From Psychrobacter sp. 4Bb (lineage in GTDB: Bacteria > Pseudomonadota > Gammaproteobacteria > Pseudomonadales > Moraxellaceae): a stretch of DNA of 64,000 nt. The position numbers were made by a program, and so were the translations under genes. The stretch covers positions 124,001-188,000 of the forward strand of contig NZ_PJAS01000052.1 of NCBI RefSeq assembly GCF_002836735.1, read 5' to 3'. This document shows positions 17,715 to 25,846 of this stretch, one piece after another. Position 1 is the stretch's first letter. The number at the start of each line of letters is the position of its first letter. The notes beneath the pieces were generated by a model that saw nothing but the letters and a program-made list of their open reading frames with translations, made no database searches and was not told the DNA's origin.

Positions 17715-18783
17715 CTTTGAATTCAATAAGCACCGTCTAAAAATAGCTAAAGACTTAAAGGGGAAAACAAATAAAGATCTAGCAAATATCTTGTCATGTA
17801 CTGAAGCTACGATTTCAAACTATCTAAACGAGAGTAAACCTTCAGTACCTGATTTTGAAAAAGTAGTTAATTTAAGTGAGTCATTAAACCTACCTTTTAG
17901 TTTCTTTAACTCCACCTTTAAAACACAAATAGTGGATGAGCAAATTTTCTTTCGCTCATATAGCCGTATAAAAGCCCAGTATAGAAATTCTGCGCTTGCT
18001 TACAGTGAGTTTGCAATTCAAACCTTGGAGTATTTTGATAAGACAATTTCCAATCTTCCCATTTTCCAAGGTTTCGATATTGATGCCTTAGTTAATGAAC
18101 CTGAGAAAACTGCTTTAACCCTTCGTGGTGATTGGCAGTTAGGCGTATTACCGATTAAAAATATTATTGCTTTACTAGAATCACATGGTATTGCGGTATT
18201 CCGTTTGCCAATGGAAGTGAAAGAAGTTGATGCATTTTCTTTTTATCATGATGGAAGACCTATAGTATTTTTGAATACAGCGAAGTCAGCAGAAAGAATG
18301 CGTTTTGATGCTGCTCATGAACTTGGTCACTTAGTACTTCATAGTGATGATAGAAACGTGCTTGAAAATATGAAGGATAAAGAACACGAAGCTGATAGGT
18401 TTGCATCTAGCTTTTTGATGCCTAAAGAGGCCTTTGTTGCTATGGCTCCAAATAATTTGAATTTGGCGAACTTAATAAGTTATAAAAAATATTGGAAGGT
18501 ATCGCTTGCAGCTCTCAACTATAACCTTCATGAACATAGACTATTAACTGACTGGCTTTATCGTTCTAATTGTGTCGAATTCAGTAAGCAAGGATATAAC
18601 AAGACAGAACCTGAACCTATTGAGCGTGAAAAACCTATTCTGTTAAGTAAGATAATTAAGGTTCTTCTGGAAAAAGAAGGTAGGAATTTTTATGAAAATA
18701 TCGATTTTGGCTATCAGATCTTGGATGATATAACGTTCAAGTTAATCAGTGAAAATACTAAGCCTAGACTGAAACTACTTTAA
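17704..18783 (+). CDS. XRE helix-turn-helix / ImmA-IrrE metallopeptidase protein
   Basis: A 359-residue protein joining an N-terminal HTH (about residues 10-60; TNKDLANILSCTEATISNYL is a typical XRE helix pair) to a COG2856 ImmA/IrrE-type zinc peptidase domain. The metal site is intact: HELGH gives His205, Glu206 and His209, and Glu229 in EADRFASSFLMP is the expected third ligand. Proteins of this class act as repressors, antirepressor proteases (ImmA) or antitoxins of TA-like defence modules. Start choice among ATGs at 17665, 17695 and 17704 is uncertain; 17704 gives a family-like N terminus and a short overlap with the first gene. The C-terminal 90 residues are variable. Likely autoregulates through the palindrome at 16956. 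Confidence 0.88.
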   Translation: MKSNFEFNKHRLKIAKDLKGKTNKDLANILSCTEATISNYLNESKPSVPDFEKVVNLSESLNLPFSFFNSTFKTQIVDEQIFFRSYSRIKAQYRNSALAYSEFAIQTLEYFDKTISNLPIFQGFDIDALVNEPEKTALTLRGDWQLGVLPIKNIIALLESHGIAVFRLPMEVKEVDAFSFYHDGRPIVFLNTAKSAERMRFDAAHELGHLVLHSDDRNVLENMKDKEHEADRFASSFLMPKEAFVAMAPNNLNLANLISYKKYWKVSLAALNYNLHEHRLLTDWLYRSNCVEFSKQGYNKTEPEPIEREKPILLSKIIKVLLEKEGRNFYENIDFGYQILDDITFKLISENTKPRLKLL

Positions 18784-18792
18784 AGTTATTAT

Positions 18793-18856
18793 CCCAAACA
18801 TAAAAAAGGTGAGCTTAGCGCTCACCTTCTTATTTTAAAAAACAGCTGTCTAAAAC
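18793..18856. repeat. terminator-bearing direct repeat, copy A
   Basis: About 64 bases closely matching 19433-19495: CCC-AAACA-AAAAAAGGTGAGC, then CACCTTCTTATTT, AACAGCT and TAAAAC in the same order. Copies A and B lie downstream of the ACT-domain gene and purL respectively, in the same orientation. Confidence 0.75.
18802..18828 (-). terminator. terminator of the ACT-domain gene
   Basis: Perfect nine-base-pair stem AAGGTGAGC / GCTCACCTT, followed on the minus strand by a T run (18802-18807). Lies inside repeat copy A, and converges with the end of the XRE/ImmA gene. Confidence 0.75.
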
Positions 18857-18912
18857 AATTGTCTTAACTAACTCAGCTGATCCTAAAGGAGCAATTGAGA
18901 ACGTTAAAAACC

Positions 18913-19311
18913 TTATATATTACTCAGCTCTTTTAACGCAGATAGCGCCTGCTCCGCCTTATCATCCGATACAAATATATGATCATGATGATAGGCAGCG
19001 ATCACATTGGCACTGATACCTTTTGAGGTCAGTTTGGTTGACACGGCTGCGGTTAGACCTACCGCTTCTAAACTTGAATGCACCGTCAGAGTGATTTGGC
19101 GAAACACGCCTTCGTAATGCAAACCTGCCTCATCAGCTTTGTCTTTTGTTAACACCAGAGTCAGCCCTTCTGCCTCTATAAACGTCGCAATTGGCGCTAA
19201 GCTTACGTATTCTGCTAGCTGCCCTGTGACGGTACAAAACACGAATAATTCATCAACCAGTGCTGGCTGCATCGAACTCAATAGCTCATTAATATCTGTA
19301 ATTCCTGACAT
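18913..19311 (-). CDS. ACT domain-containing protein
   Basis: A 132-residue stand-alone ACT-domain protein of the COG3602 kind. ACT domains bind small ligands, often amino acids, and regulate enzymes; the partner here is unknown. Two ACT-like beta-alpha-beta halves are visible, about residues 10-65 (ELFVFCTVTG, GLTLVLTKDKADEAGL) and 65-130 (RQITLTVHSSLEAVGLTAAVSTKL, with ISANVIAAYHHDHIFV). It stands between purL and the XRE/ImmA cassette, flanked by copies of one repeat. Confidence 0.8.
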   Translation of the reverse strand: MSGITDINELLSSMQPALVDELFVFCTVTGQLAEYVSLAPIATFIEAEGLTLVLTKDKADEAGLHYEGVFRQITLTVHSSLEAVGLTAAVSTKLTSKGISANVIAAYHHDHIFVSDDKAEQALSALKELSNI

Positions 19312-19432
19312 TTTATTCTTCCTTATTTTGCTTAATTTCGCTGTTTGTTAACCGCGATTTTAGCATGGGTGTCATTACTTATATTCGTGAAAACACGATA
19401 TAAACGCTAACCCCTATTTCTAAAAATCCAAA

Positions 19433-19495
19433 CCCTAAACACAAAAAAGGTGAGCCTAAGCCCACCTTCTTATTTAACAAACAGCTATTTAAAAC
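19433..19495. repeat. terminator-bearing direct repeat, copy B
   Basis: Partner of copy A at 18793-18856, immediately downstream of purL. The two copies differ at scattered positions and by a few single-base gaps; the hairpin arms are slightly degenerate here. Confidence 0.75.
19443..19468 (-). terminator. purL intrinsic terminator
   Basis: Stem AAGGTGAGC / GCCCACCTT with one mismatch, followed on the minus strand by six T. Lies 55 bases past the purL stop, within repeat copy B. Confidence 0.7.
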
Positions 19496-19523
19496 TATAG
19501 CTTAGAACAAATTACCCTATATC

Positions 19524-22500
19524 TTAACGCAACCAAGCTCGAGCGTTACGGAACATACGCATCCACGCGCCGTCCTCGTCCCACTCTTCTGGTTTCCAGC
19601 TGTGGTTATAGGCTTTTAGGTTACGCTCAGGATGTGGCATCATGATAGTGACGCGACCATCAGTGCTACACAGACCCGTGACACCGCCGAGCGAACCGTT
19701 TGGATTGAGCGGATACGTCTCGGTTGGATGACCTTGGCTATCGACATAACGCATCGCCAGCTGACCGTGGTTTGCCATACCGTCGATCTCGGTATTATCT
19801 AGCGTGGCATAGCCTTCACCATGCGCCACCGCGATTGGCAATATGCTGTCTTGCATCCCTTTGAACAGGATAGACTTGGTACGCTCAACTTTTACGTTGA
19901 CCGTACGTGCTTCAAAACGAGCCGATTTGTTAGCGACGAAACGTGGGAAGTTTTCCGCACCTGGGATCAGGTCTTTGAGCTGAGCCATCATCTGACAACC
20001 ATTACAGACACCCAAGCTAAAGGTATCAGGACGGGCAAAGAAGCGCACAAACTGCATGCGTAGCTCGTCATGGAACAAGATAGAGTTCGCCCAGCCAGAG
20101 CCTGCACCAAGTACGTCACCATAACTAAAGCCACCACAAGCGACCAGACCGTCGAAGTCACGTAGATTGATGCGACCACTGAGTAGATCACTCATGTGTA
20201 CATCAACCGCTTCAAAGCCAGCTTGGGTAAAGCCTGCTGCCATCTCTGTCTGACCATTGACGCCTTGCTCACGCAAGATAGCGACTCTTGGCTTGTTTTC
20301 ACGGCTAGCCAAGTATGGCTCTTCAACTTTTTGATTGAGATCAAAGTTTGGCGCAGCGATCAGACCTTTATGGCTCGCGTCGCTAATCAAGTCATACTCT
20401 TGCTGTACACACGCTGGGTTATCACGACGGCGCGCGATTTGATAGCTGACCTGAGTCCATGCTTGCTGCAACTCAGTACGGCTAAAGCGTAGGGTGTCGT
20501 CACCCATAAGCGTTGGCGTTTGGATCAGTAGGCTGTCTTCTTCAGAGCTTTGACCGACGAGGCTCAGCATGTCAGCAACGTTAAATTCTTCTGCCAATTG
20601 CATGAGCGCCGCAACGTTTTCTGGCAATACTTGGATAACTGCACCTAGCTCTTCACTGAACAGTTGACCGAGTAAATTATCGTCATTTAATGACAGCTTG
20701 ATACCCTGACGGCTAGTGAACTGCATCTCAGCGATGGTCGCAAGCAGACCGCCATCACCGATATCGTGATAGGCACTGATGACGCCTTGCTCATTACCCG
20801 CTTGAATAAAGTTAAAGAAGTCGATCAAATCACTTGGCTGTGCTAAATCTGGGCAGTCGTTGCCTAGTTGGCTCAGCGTCTGTGCAAGGATTGAACCACC
20901 TAGACGCAATTTACCTTTTGACAAGTCAATACGATAGAACGCGCTGTCGCCATTGATTAGCTCAGGGGTTAGCGTTTTTGCGACGTCAACGACAGGGGCA
21001 AACGCAGTCACGACCAAACTCATTGGTGAGACGACTGATTTGTCTTGGTTTTCACCATTATCGTTAGCATTGTCAGTCCAGTTAGCACGCATAGATAGCG
21101 AGTCTTTACCGACTGGGATAGCGATACCCAGTGCTGGGCATAGCTCTTCGCCAACGGCATGTACGGCATCGAACAAGGCAGCATCTTCTACGTCATCACC
21201 ACACGCGGCCATCCAGTTCGCTGACATGGTGATATCAGACAACTGAGCGATACGCGCACCAGCGATGTTGGTAATCGCTTCACCGACCGCTAGACGCGCC
21301 GAGGCTTTTGGACTGATAAGCGCAACAGGCGTACGCTCGCCGACACTCATTGCTTCGCCAGTCATTGGCTGACCATCTAGCGCCACCAAGCCAGAAGCGG
21401 TCACTGCGCAATCTGATACAGGCACTTGATAGCGACCCACATACTGATCACGCACGACCATACCCGTGATGGAACGGTCACCAATGCTAATCAAGAATGA
21501 TTTGCTCGCCACGGTTGGGTGACGCAATACATCGGTGATTGATTCAGCTAGATTCACATCATCAAGCTCTAATGCTGGCAACGTGCTCTCGGTACGCTCA
21601 AAGCTGCGTTGCATTTTCGGTGTACCGCCGAGCAGTACTTGCATCGGCATATCGACTGGTTGCTCGTCCAACAGCTCATCATCAACGATTAGCTGACGAA
21701 TATCGGTTGCCTCGCCCAAGATAGCATATGGGCAGCGCTCACGGGCACAGATGGCATCGAACTGATCTTTGCTCTCTGGGCGAATCGCGAGGACATAACG
21801 CTCTTGCGCTTCGTTTGACCAAATGGCCATTGGCGACATGCCAGCTTCTAATGATGGAATCTTACGCAAGTTCAGATGCGCGCCCATTTCATGATCATTG
21901 ACCAGCTCTGGCATCGCATTAGACAGACCACCTGCCCCTACATCATGTAGTGAGACAATTGGGTTGCCGTCTTTACTGTTATTGCTTACATCGACATCAT
22001 CGCCCGCTAGTGCCCAGCAGCGGTCAAGTACTTCTTGGCAACGACGCTCCATCTCAGCATTATCGCGCTGAACTGAAGCAAAGTCTAAGCCTTCATCAAG
22101 GTCACCACTATCGACCGACGATGCGGCACCGCCGCCCAGACCGATTTGCATCGCAGGGCCACCAAGGACGATGAGCAAATCACCTTTTTGGATGGCATTT
22201 TTTTCAATCAAGTTGCGTTTGATATTGCCGTAACCACCTGCCAGCATGATCGGCTTATGATAGCCGCGCATCTCGCTGCCGTCTTTTGCCGCAGAGGTAT
22301 CTAGCTGAAAACTACGGAAGTAACCGCATAGATTTGGACGACCGAACTCGTTTGAGAAGTTGGCTGAGCCTAATGGCGCTTCGGTCATGATCTCAAGGCT
22401 GGTTGCCATACGATCTGGCGTACCATAATCCTGCGTACTCAATTGACCTGACTGCTCCCATTTCTCAGCGAGCTCTGGGATATGTAGATGTGACACGTGG

Positions 22501-23528
22501 AAGCCCGTTAGACCCGCTTTTGGCTTACCGCCGCGACCAGTCGCGCCTTCATCACGAATCTCGCCACCAGCACCCGTCGCTGCACCAGAATAAGGGGCAA
22601 TCGCGGTTGGATGGTTATGGGTTTCGACCTTCATTAAAATGTCGATTGCTTCTTGATGAAAGTAATAAGGATGAATTGAATTGGCATCCATCGCGTCGGT
22701 AGGAATTGGATAAAAACGCATACCCTCAGACCCTGCCATCACCGCAGCGTTGTCTTTATACGCTGACAAGATACCTTGTGGATTGGCTTTATAAGTATTC
22801 TTAATCATTTGGAACAGTGATTTTGGCTGTACTGCGCCATCGACTGTCCATTCAGCGTTAAAAATCTTATGACGGCAATGCTCTGAGTTTGCTTGTGCAA
22901 ACATCATCAGCTCAACATCGGTTGGATTGCGTTTTAGCTCATTAACATACGCATTCATCAAATAATCAATATCTTCGACAGATAGCGCAAAGCCGAATTC
23001 TGTGTTGGCTGATTCTAACGCCGTACGACCTTGTCCGATGACATCGATATGATTCAGTGATGCTGGCGCTTGATCGTCGAACAATTTACTGACATCGCTC
23101 AAATCATAGACCAAGCTCTGCGTCATACGATCAAACAACACCTGCTCAGCGGCAGTCGATAGCTTTTCACTGACTTCACCATCGATTGTTAGGGTATAGA
23201 CAACGACACGCTCAACGCGATTGATCGCAATTTCACAGTTGTTAAAGATATCAGTCGCTTTACTTGCCCATGGCGAAATCGTGCCAAAACGTGGACCTAC
23301 GATGACTTGTAATTGATTGCTTTTTGGGGCTTCAAGGACAGTGCTACTATCGACAGCAAGTAAGTCTAGCGCTTTTTTATGCTCATCACCTTCGAGTTCT
23401 CGTGATAACACATACACTTGCTGGGTATGGATCTGGCTGACATTTAGCTCGGTTTTTTGCTGGAACTGACTGATGAGTTGCTGCGTCTGAAAATCGGTAA
23501 GAAACGGTTGTCCGGAGATGGTCATCAT
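19524..23528 (-). CDS. purL: phosphoribosylformylglycinamidine synthase
   Basis: Large single-chain FGAM synthase: converts FGAR, glutamine and ATP to FGAM in step 4 of purine synthesis. At 1334 residues it is the proteobacterial long form: N-terminal PurS-like region, two AIRS-type synthase halves, and a C-terminal class I glutamine amidotransferase with the nucleophile in LGVCNGCQMMAQL and the HPERN histidine. ANSEHCRHKIFNA, KVETHNHPTAI and SVDSGD are typical of the first half. Two adjacent ATG codons open the frame. Single gene; the 470 bases upstream should hold its promoter, and no PurR-like site was recognised. Confidence 0.98.
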   Translation of the reverse strand: MMTISGQPFLTDFQTQQLISQFQQKTELNVSQIHTQQVYVLSRELEGDEHKKALDLLAVDSSTVLEAPKSNQLQVIVGPRFGTISPWASKATDIFNNCEIAINRVERVVVYTLTIDGEVSEKLSTAAEQVLFDRMTQSLVYDLSDVSKLFDDQAPASLNHIDVIGQGRTALESANTEFGFALSVEDIDYLMNAYVNELKRNPTDVELMMFAQANSEHCRHKIFNAEWTVDGAVQPKSLFQMIKNTYKANPQGILSAYKDNAAVMAGSEGMRFYPIPTDAMDANSIHPYYFHQEAIDILMKVETHNHPTAIAPYSGAATGAGGEIRDEGATGRGGKPKAGLTGFHVSHLHIPELAEKWEQSGQLSTQDYGTPDRMATSLEIMTEAPLGSANFSNEFGRPNLCGYFRSFQLDTSAAKDGSEMRGYHKPIMLAGGYGNIKRNLIEKNAIQKGDLLIVLGGPAMQIGLGGGAASSVDSGDLDEGLDFASVQRDNAEMERRCQEVLDRCWALAGDDVDVSNNSKDGNPIVSLHDVGAGGLSNAMPELVNDHEMGAHLNLRKIPSLEAGMSPMAIWSNEAQERYVLAIRPESKDQFDAICARERCPYAILGEATDIRQLIVDDELLDEQPVDMPMQVLLGGTPKMQRSFERTESTLPALELDDVNLAESITDVLRHPTVASKSFLISIGDRSITGMVVRDQYVGRYQVPVSDCAVTASGLVALDGQPMTGEAMSVGERTPVALISPKASARLAVGEAITNIAGARIAQLSDITMSANWMAACGDDVEDAALFDAVHAVGEELCPALGIAIPVGKDSLSMRANWTDNANDNGENQDKSVVSPMSLVVTAFAPVVDVAKTLTPELINGDSAFYRIDLSKGKLRLGGSILAQTLSQLGNDCPDLAQPSDLIDFFNFIQAGNEQGVISAYHDIGDGGLLATIAEMQFTSRQGIKLSLNDDNLLGQLFSEELGAVIQVLPENVAALMQLAEEFNVADMLSLVGQSSEEDSLLIQTPTLMGDDTLRFSRTELQQAWTQVSYQIARRRDNPACVQQEYDLISDASHKGLIAAPNFDLNQKVEEPYLASRENKPRVAILREQGVNGQTEMAAGFTQAGFEAVDVHMSDLLSGRINLRDFDGLVACGGFSYGDVLGAGSGWANSILFHDELRMQFVRFFARPDTFSLGVCNGCQMMAQLKDLIPGAENFPRFVANKSARFEARTVNVKVERTKSILFKGMQDSILPIAVAHGEGYATLDNTEIDGMANHGQLAMRYVDSQGHPTETYPLNPNGSLGGVTGLCSTDGRVTIMMPHPERNLKAYNHSWKPEEWDEDGAWMRMFRNARAWLR

Positions 23529-23999
23529 AAAGGCATAATCCGTAAGATCAAGGCATCTCTGCCATGCAAAGTAAATGGTCTGGGTATTATAACAAGAAGC
23601 CCTGTAATAAGCAGGTCAAAACCAAGATAAATTGCTGATGCTTGCTATTCCATAATAGTGAAATCTTTGCCATTATTGAAACCCTTGTTACTTTTACAAC
23701 AGGCTACTTTCACAACACAAACTTAACAGCGATGTCGTCACAATTTTTACCTAAAGCTTATAGTCCTTACAAACACTCACATCGCATTACTGGGAACCTA
23801 TATAAATATAGGGTGACAACTCGGTATTCTAGTCTCAGTTGTTAAGGCGACGATGACGTTTAACCTTTACATATATATTTAAGAGTTAAACATATCTAGC
23901 CTAAAGAAAAATTACTATAAATAATCAACTGTTCAATTCGGCTAATTAAAACAATGCTATATAAGCTCAATTAAAACACTATAAAAAAGGAAATTTATT
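23529..23999. other. 471-base intergenic region
   Basis: Divergent region between purL and the PPOX-family gene. No coding frame of good quality. It contains an inverted repeat CCTATA-TAAA-TATAGG at about 23799-23814. Must hold both promoters; no strong consensus was identified. Confidence 0.4.
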
Positions 24000-24494
24000 A
24001 TGAGTAGACAAGACCATATCGATAAAGTACAAGAACTGGTAAAAGAAGTGAAATTTGCCATGATGACCACTCGTACTCATGAAGGCCATTTACATGCCTG
24101 CCCAATGACCACTAGCGAGACGAGCATTGGCGCAAAAGAGATTTGGTTTATTGGTGATAAAACCACTGAGACCATCAAAGATATTGAAAAAGACCCACAA
24201 GTAAACTTGGCCTATGTCAGTCAAGATTCAAAAGATTATGTCTCAATTAACGGTAAAGCAGAATTGGTCGAAGACCAAGAGAAACTAGATGAGCTATGGT
24301 CGCCAATTTACAATGCATTTTATGAGCAAGGTAAAGAAGATCCAAATGTCCAATTAATCAAAGTCGTCCCACATGGTGCCGAATACTGGTTAAGCGGTAG
24401 CTCAGTCGTCAACATGTTTAAAATGACCACTGCTGCGGTAATGGATGGCAAAAAAGCGACTAACTTGGGTGAAAACAACTCAGTGACGCTATAA
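24000..24494 (+). CDS. pyridoxamine 5'-phosphate oxidase-family / general stress protein
   Basis: A 164-residue protein of the split-barrel FMN-binding (PPOX) superfamily, general-stress-protein-26 type. The pattern MMTTRTHEGHLHACPMTT, EIWFIGDKTTETIKDIEKDPQVNLAY and YVSINGKAELVEDQEKLDELW is characteristic. Such proteins bind FMN or related cofactors, but their physiological reaction is mostly unknown, and true PdxH activity is unlikely at this length. AAAGGAA lies upstream of the ATG. Single gene with its own terminator. Confidence 0.85.
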   Translation: MSRQDHIDKVQELVKEVKFAMMTTRTHEGHLHACPMTTSETSIGAKEIWFIGDKTTETIKDIEKDPQVNLAYVSQDSKDYVSINGKAELVEDQEKLDELWSPIYNAFYEQGKEDPNVQLIKVVPHGAEYWLSGSSVVNMFKMTTAAVMDGKKATNLGENNSVTL

Positions 24495-24525
24495 GTTGTC
24501 TGATTTATAAGTAGCAAAAACAAAA

Positions 24526-24556
24526 ACGCCAGTGGCTAATGCGACTGGTGTTTTTT
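24526..24556. terminator. bidirectional terminator between PPOX gene and pgsA
   Basis: Stem ACGCCAGT / ACTGGTGT followed by six T on the plus strand. A-rich sequence on the other side gives T-rich sequence for pgsA, which converges from the right. Confidence 0.8.
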
Positions 24557-24596
24557 ATTGTTTAAATTTTATGCTAACTATTTTTGTCTTATGGAG

Positions 24597-25280
24597 TTAA
24601 CCGCTTTGCTTTAAATAAGGCCAAGCAGCTTTTAGATAGATCATCATCGACCATAAGGTAAGTATCACAGCGGCGACCATTAATACATAACCGATGGTTT
24701 CAAGCGACTGCCAATTAAGCAGTAGTACGGTAATCGCTACCATCTGAAACGTGGTCTTTAGTTTGCCCACATAAGATACCGCGACGCTAGTGCTTTTACC
24801 CAACTCTGCCATCCACTCACGTAACGCTGATACTGCGATTTCACGCGAGATAATGACGATAGCCGCTATCGCCATAATGATATTGGGATGCCACTGTACA
24901 AGGACAATGAGCGCTACAGCTACCATCAATTTATCAGCAACAGGGTCCAAAAAGCGACCAAAGGCTGACATGACGTTTAGTTTACGAGCGAAATAGCCAT
25001 CAAGCCAATCGGTAATCGCGGCAATAATAAAGACGCCAGTCAATAACAAATGGCGCAACAAGCTATCACTAAACTCGCTCATCCCAACGCGCGCAATGAC
25101 ATTATCTGAAATCGCAGGCATACCAATACCCATGGCTGGCGGCCAATAGGCAATCGCGACGAATAGCGGAATCATCAAGATACGCGCAATCGTAAGGTTG
25201 TTAGGCAAGTTAAAAATACTTTTGGTATTTTGCGAACTTGGCGGTTCTTCCTGCGTATGCAAATGCGTGCTGTCAGTCAT
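24597..25280 (-). CDS. pgsA: CDP-diacylglycerol-glycerol-3-phosphate 3-phosphatidyltransferase
   Basis: Integral membrane enzyme making phosphatidylglycerophosphate, the first committed step to phosphatidylglycerol and cardiolipin. The CDP-alcohol phosphotransferase motif is complete: DWLDGYFAR, then GRFLDPVADK. The 227 residues include an N-terminal cytoplasmic extension of about 20 residues before NLPNNLTIARI, and four to five hydrophobic helices. Single minus-strand gene converging on the PPOX gene. In many gammaproteobacteria it follows uvrC; not so here. Confidence 0.96.
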   Translation of the reverse strand: MTDSTHLHTQEEPPSSQNTKSIFNLPNNLTIARILMIPLFVAIAYWPPAMGIGMPAISDNVIARVGMSEFSDSLLRHLLLTGVFIIAAITDWLDGYFARKLNVMSAFGRFLDPVADKLMVAVALIVLVQWHPNIIMAIAAIVIISREIAVSALREWMAELGKSTSVAVSYVGKLKTTFQMVAITVLLLNWQSLETIGYVLMVAAVILTLWSMMIYLKAAWPYLKQSG

Positions 25281-25645
25281 GGCAAACCCAGTTTAATATG
25301 AACATAATAATGGCAGATAGCTTAGCATTTTTCGGACAAGGCGTCATGCCATCTCTGCAGCGATTAAGTTATCAAAGATATCAAGGCTGACTAGATGACC
25401 TTCTATCGACATAAGGTATTGAAATTATTGAGAGCCTTTATGAATGATTTCACCATAAAGCTCCGCTACTTGCTCTAAATATCAGTGCTTCATACCAGTC
25501 TTTGCGTCTTTTGGATTTTTACAACGTAATATACTGTAACCAAAACCGCCAGACAGCACTCAATTGCGCTATCATAGCGACTGTACCAGAACACTTGTAC
25601 ACTTAAATCAGTAGATGTAAATAGCTAAGTAAATATCTCCACCTA
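25281..25645. other. intergenic region upstream of pgsA
   Basis: Non-coding stretch that should contain the pgsA promoter; no frame of good quality and no recognised motif. The right-hand part of the same gap holds the candidate small RNA. Confidence 0.4.
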
Positions 25646-25673
25646 TTGTATTGATAATTATTACCCTTATAAA
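25646..25673 (+). promoter_or_regulatory. promoter candidate for small RNA
   Basis: TTGTAT (25646-25651), 16-base spacer, TATAAA (25668-25673). It points toward the orphan terminator at 25751 with no protein gene between. Confidence 0.45.
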
Positions 25674-25679
25674 TAACAG

Positions 25680-25782
25680 TAGAGAGCACCAATAATTACA
25701 ACAACTCTTGACCACGGCCTGTGTAGCTAATACATGACCCGTTTTCCTCAGCCCACAGTACCTCCTCTGTGGGCCTTTTTTT
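25680..25782 (+). ncRNA. candidate small RNA
   Basis: About 100 bases between a plausible promoter and a strong intrinsic terminator (GCCCACAG 25751-25758 with CTGTGGGC 25767-25774, then seven T). Both neighbours, pgsA and the FAD enzyme, are on the minus strand, so the terminator has no plus-strand protein gene to serve; read on the minus strand it has no T run. The 5' part is unstructured and A/C-rich (AATAATTACAACAACTC), as in base-pairing regulatory RNAs. It matches no RNA family I recognise. Confidence 0.5.
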
Positions 25783-25846
25783 GCTTACGTTTTGCTAAAC
25801 CTAAATATCGTTAAACGATGCAAAATAATGAGCATGGATACTCAGC

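Noticed and set aside
23642-23845. 67-codon plus frame upstream of the PPOX gene
   Set aside because: No ribosome binding site, no recognisable features, random-looking composition.
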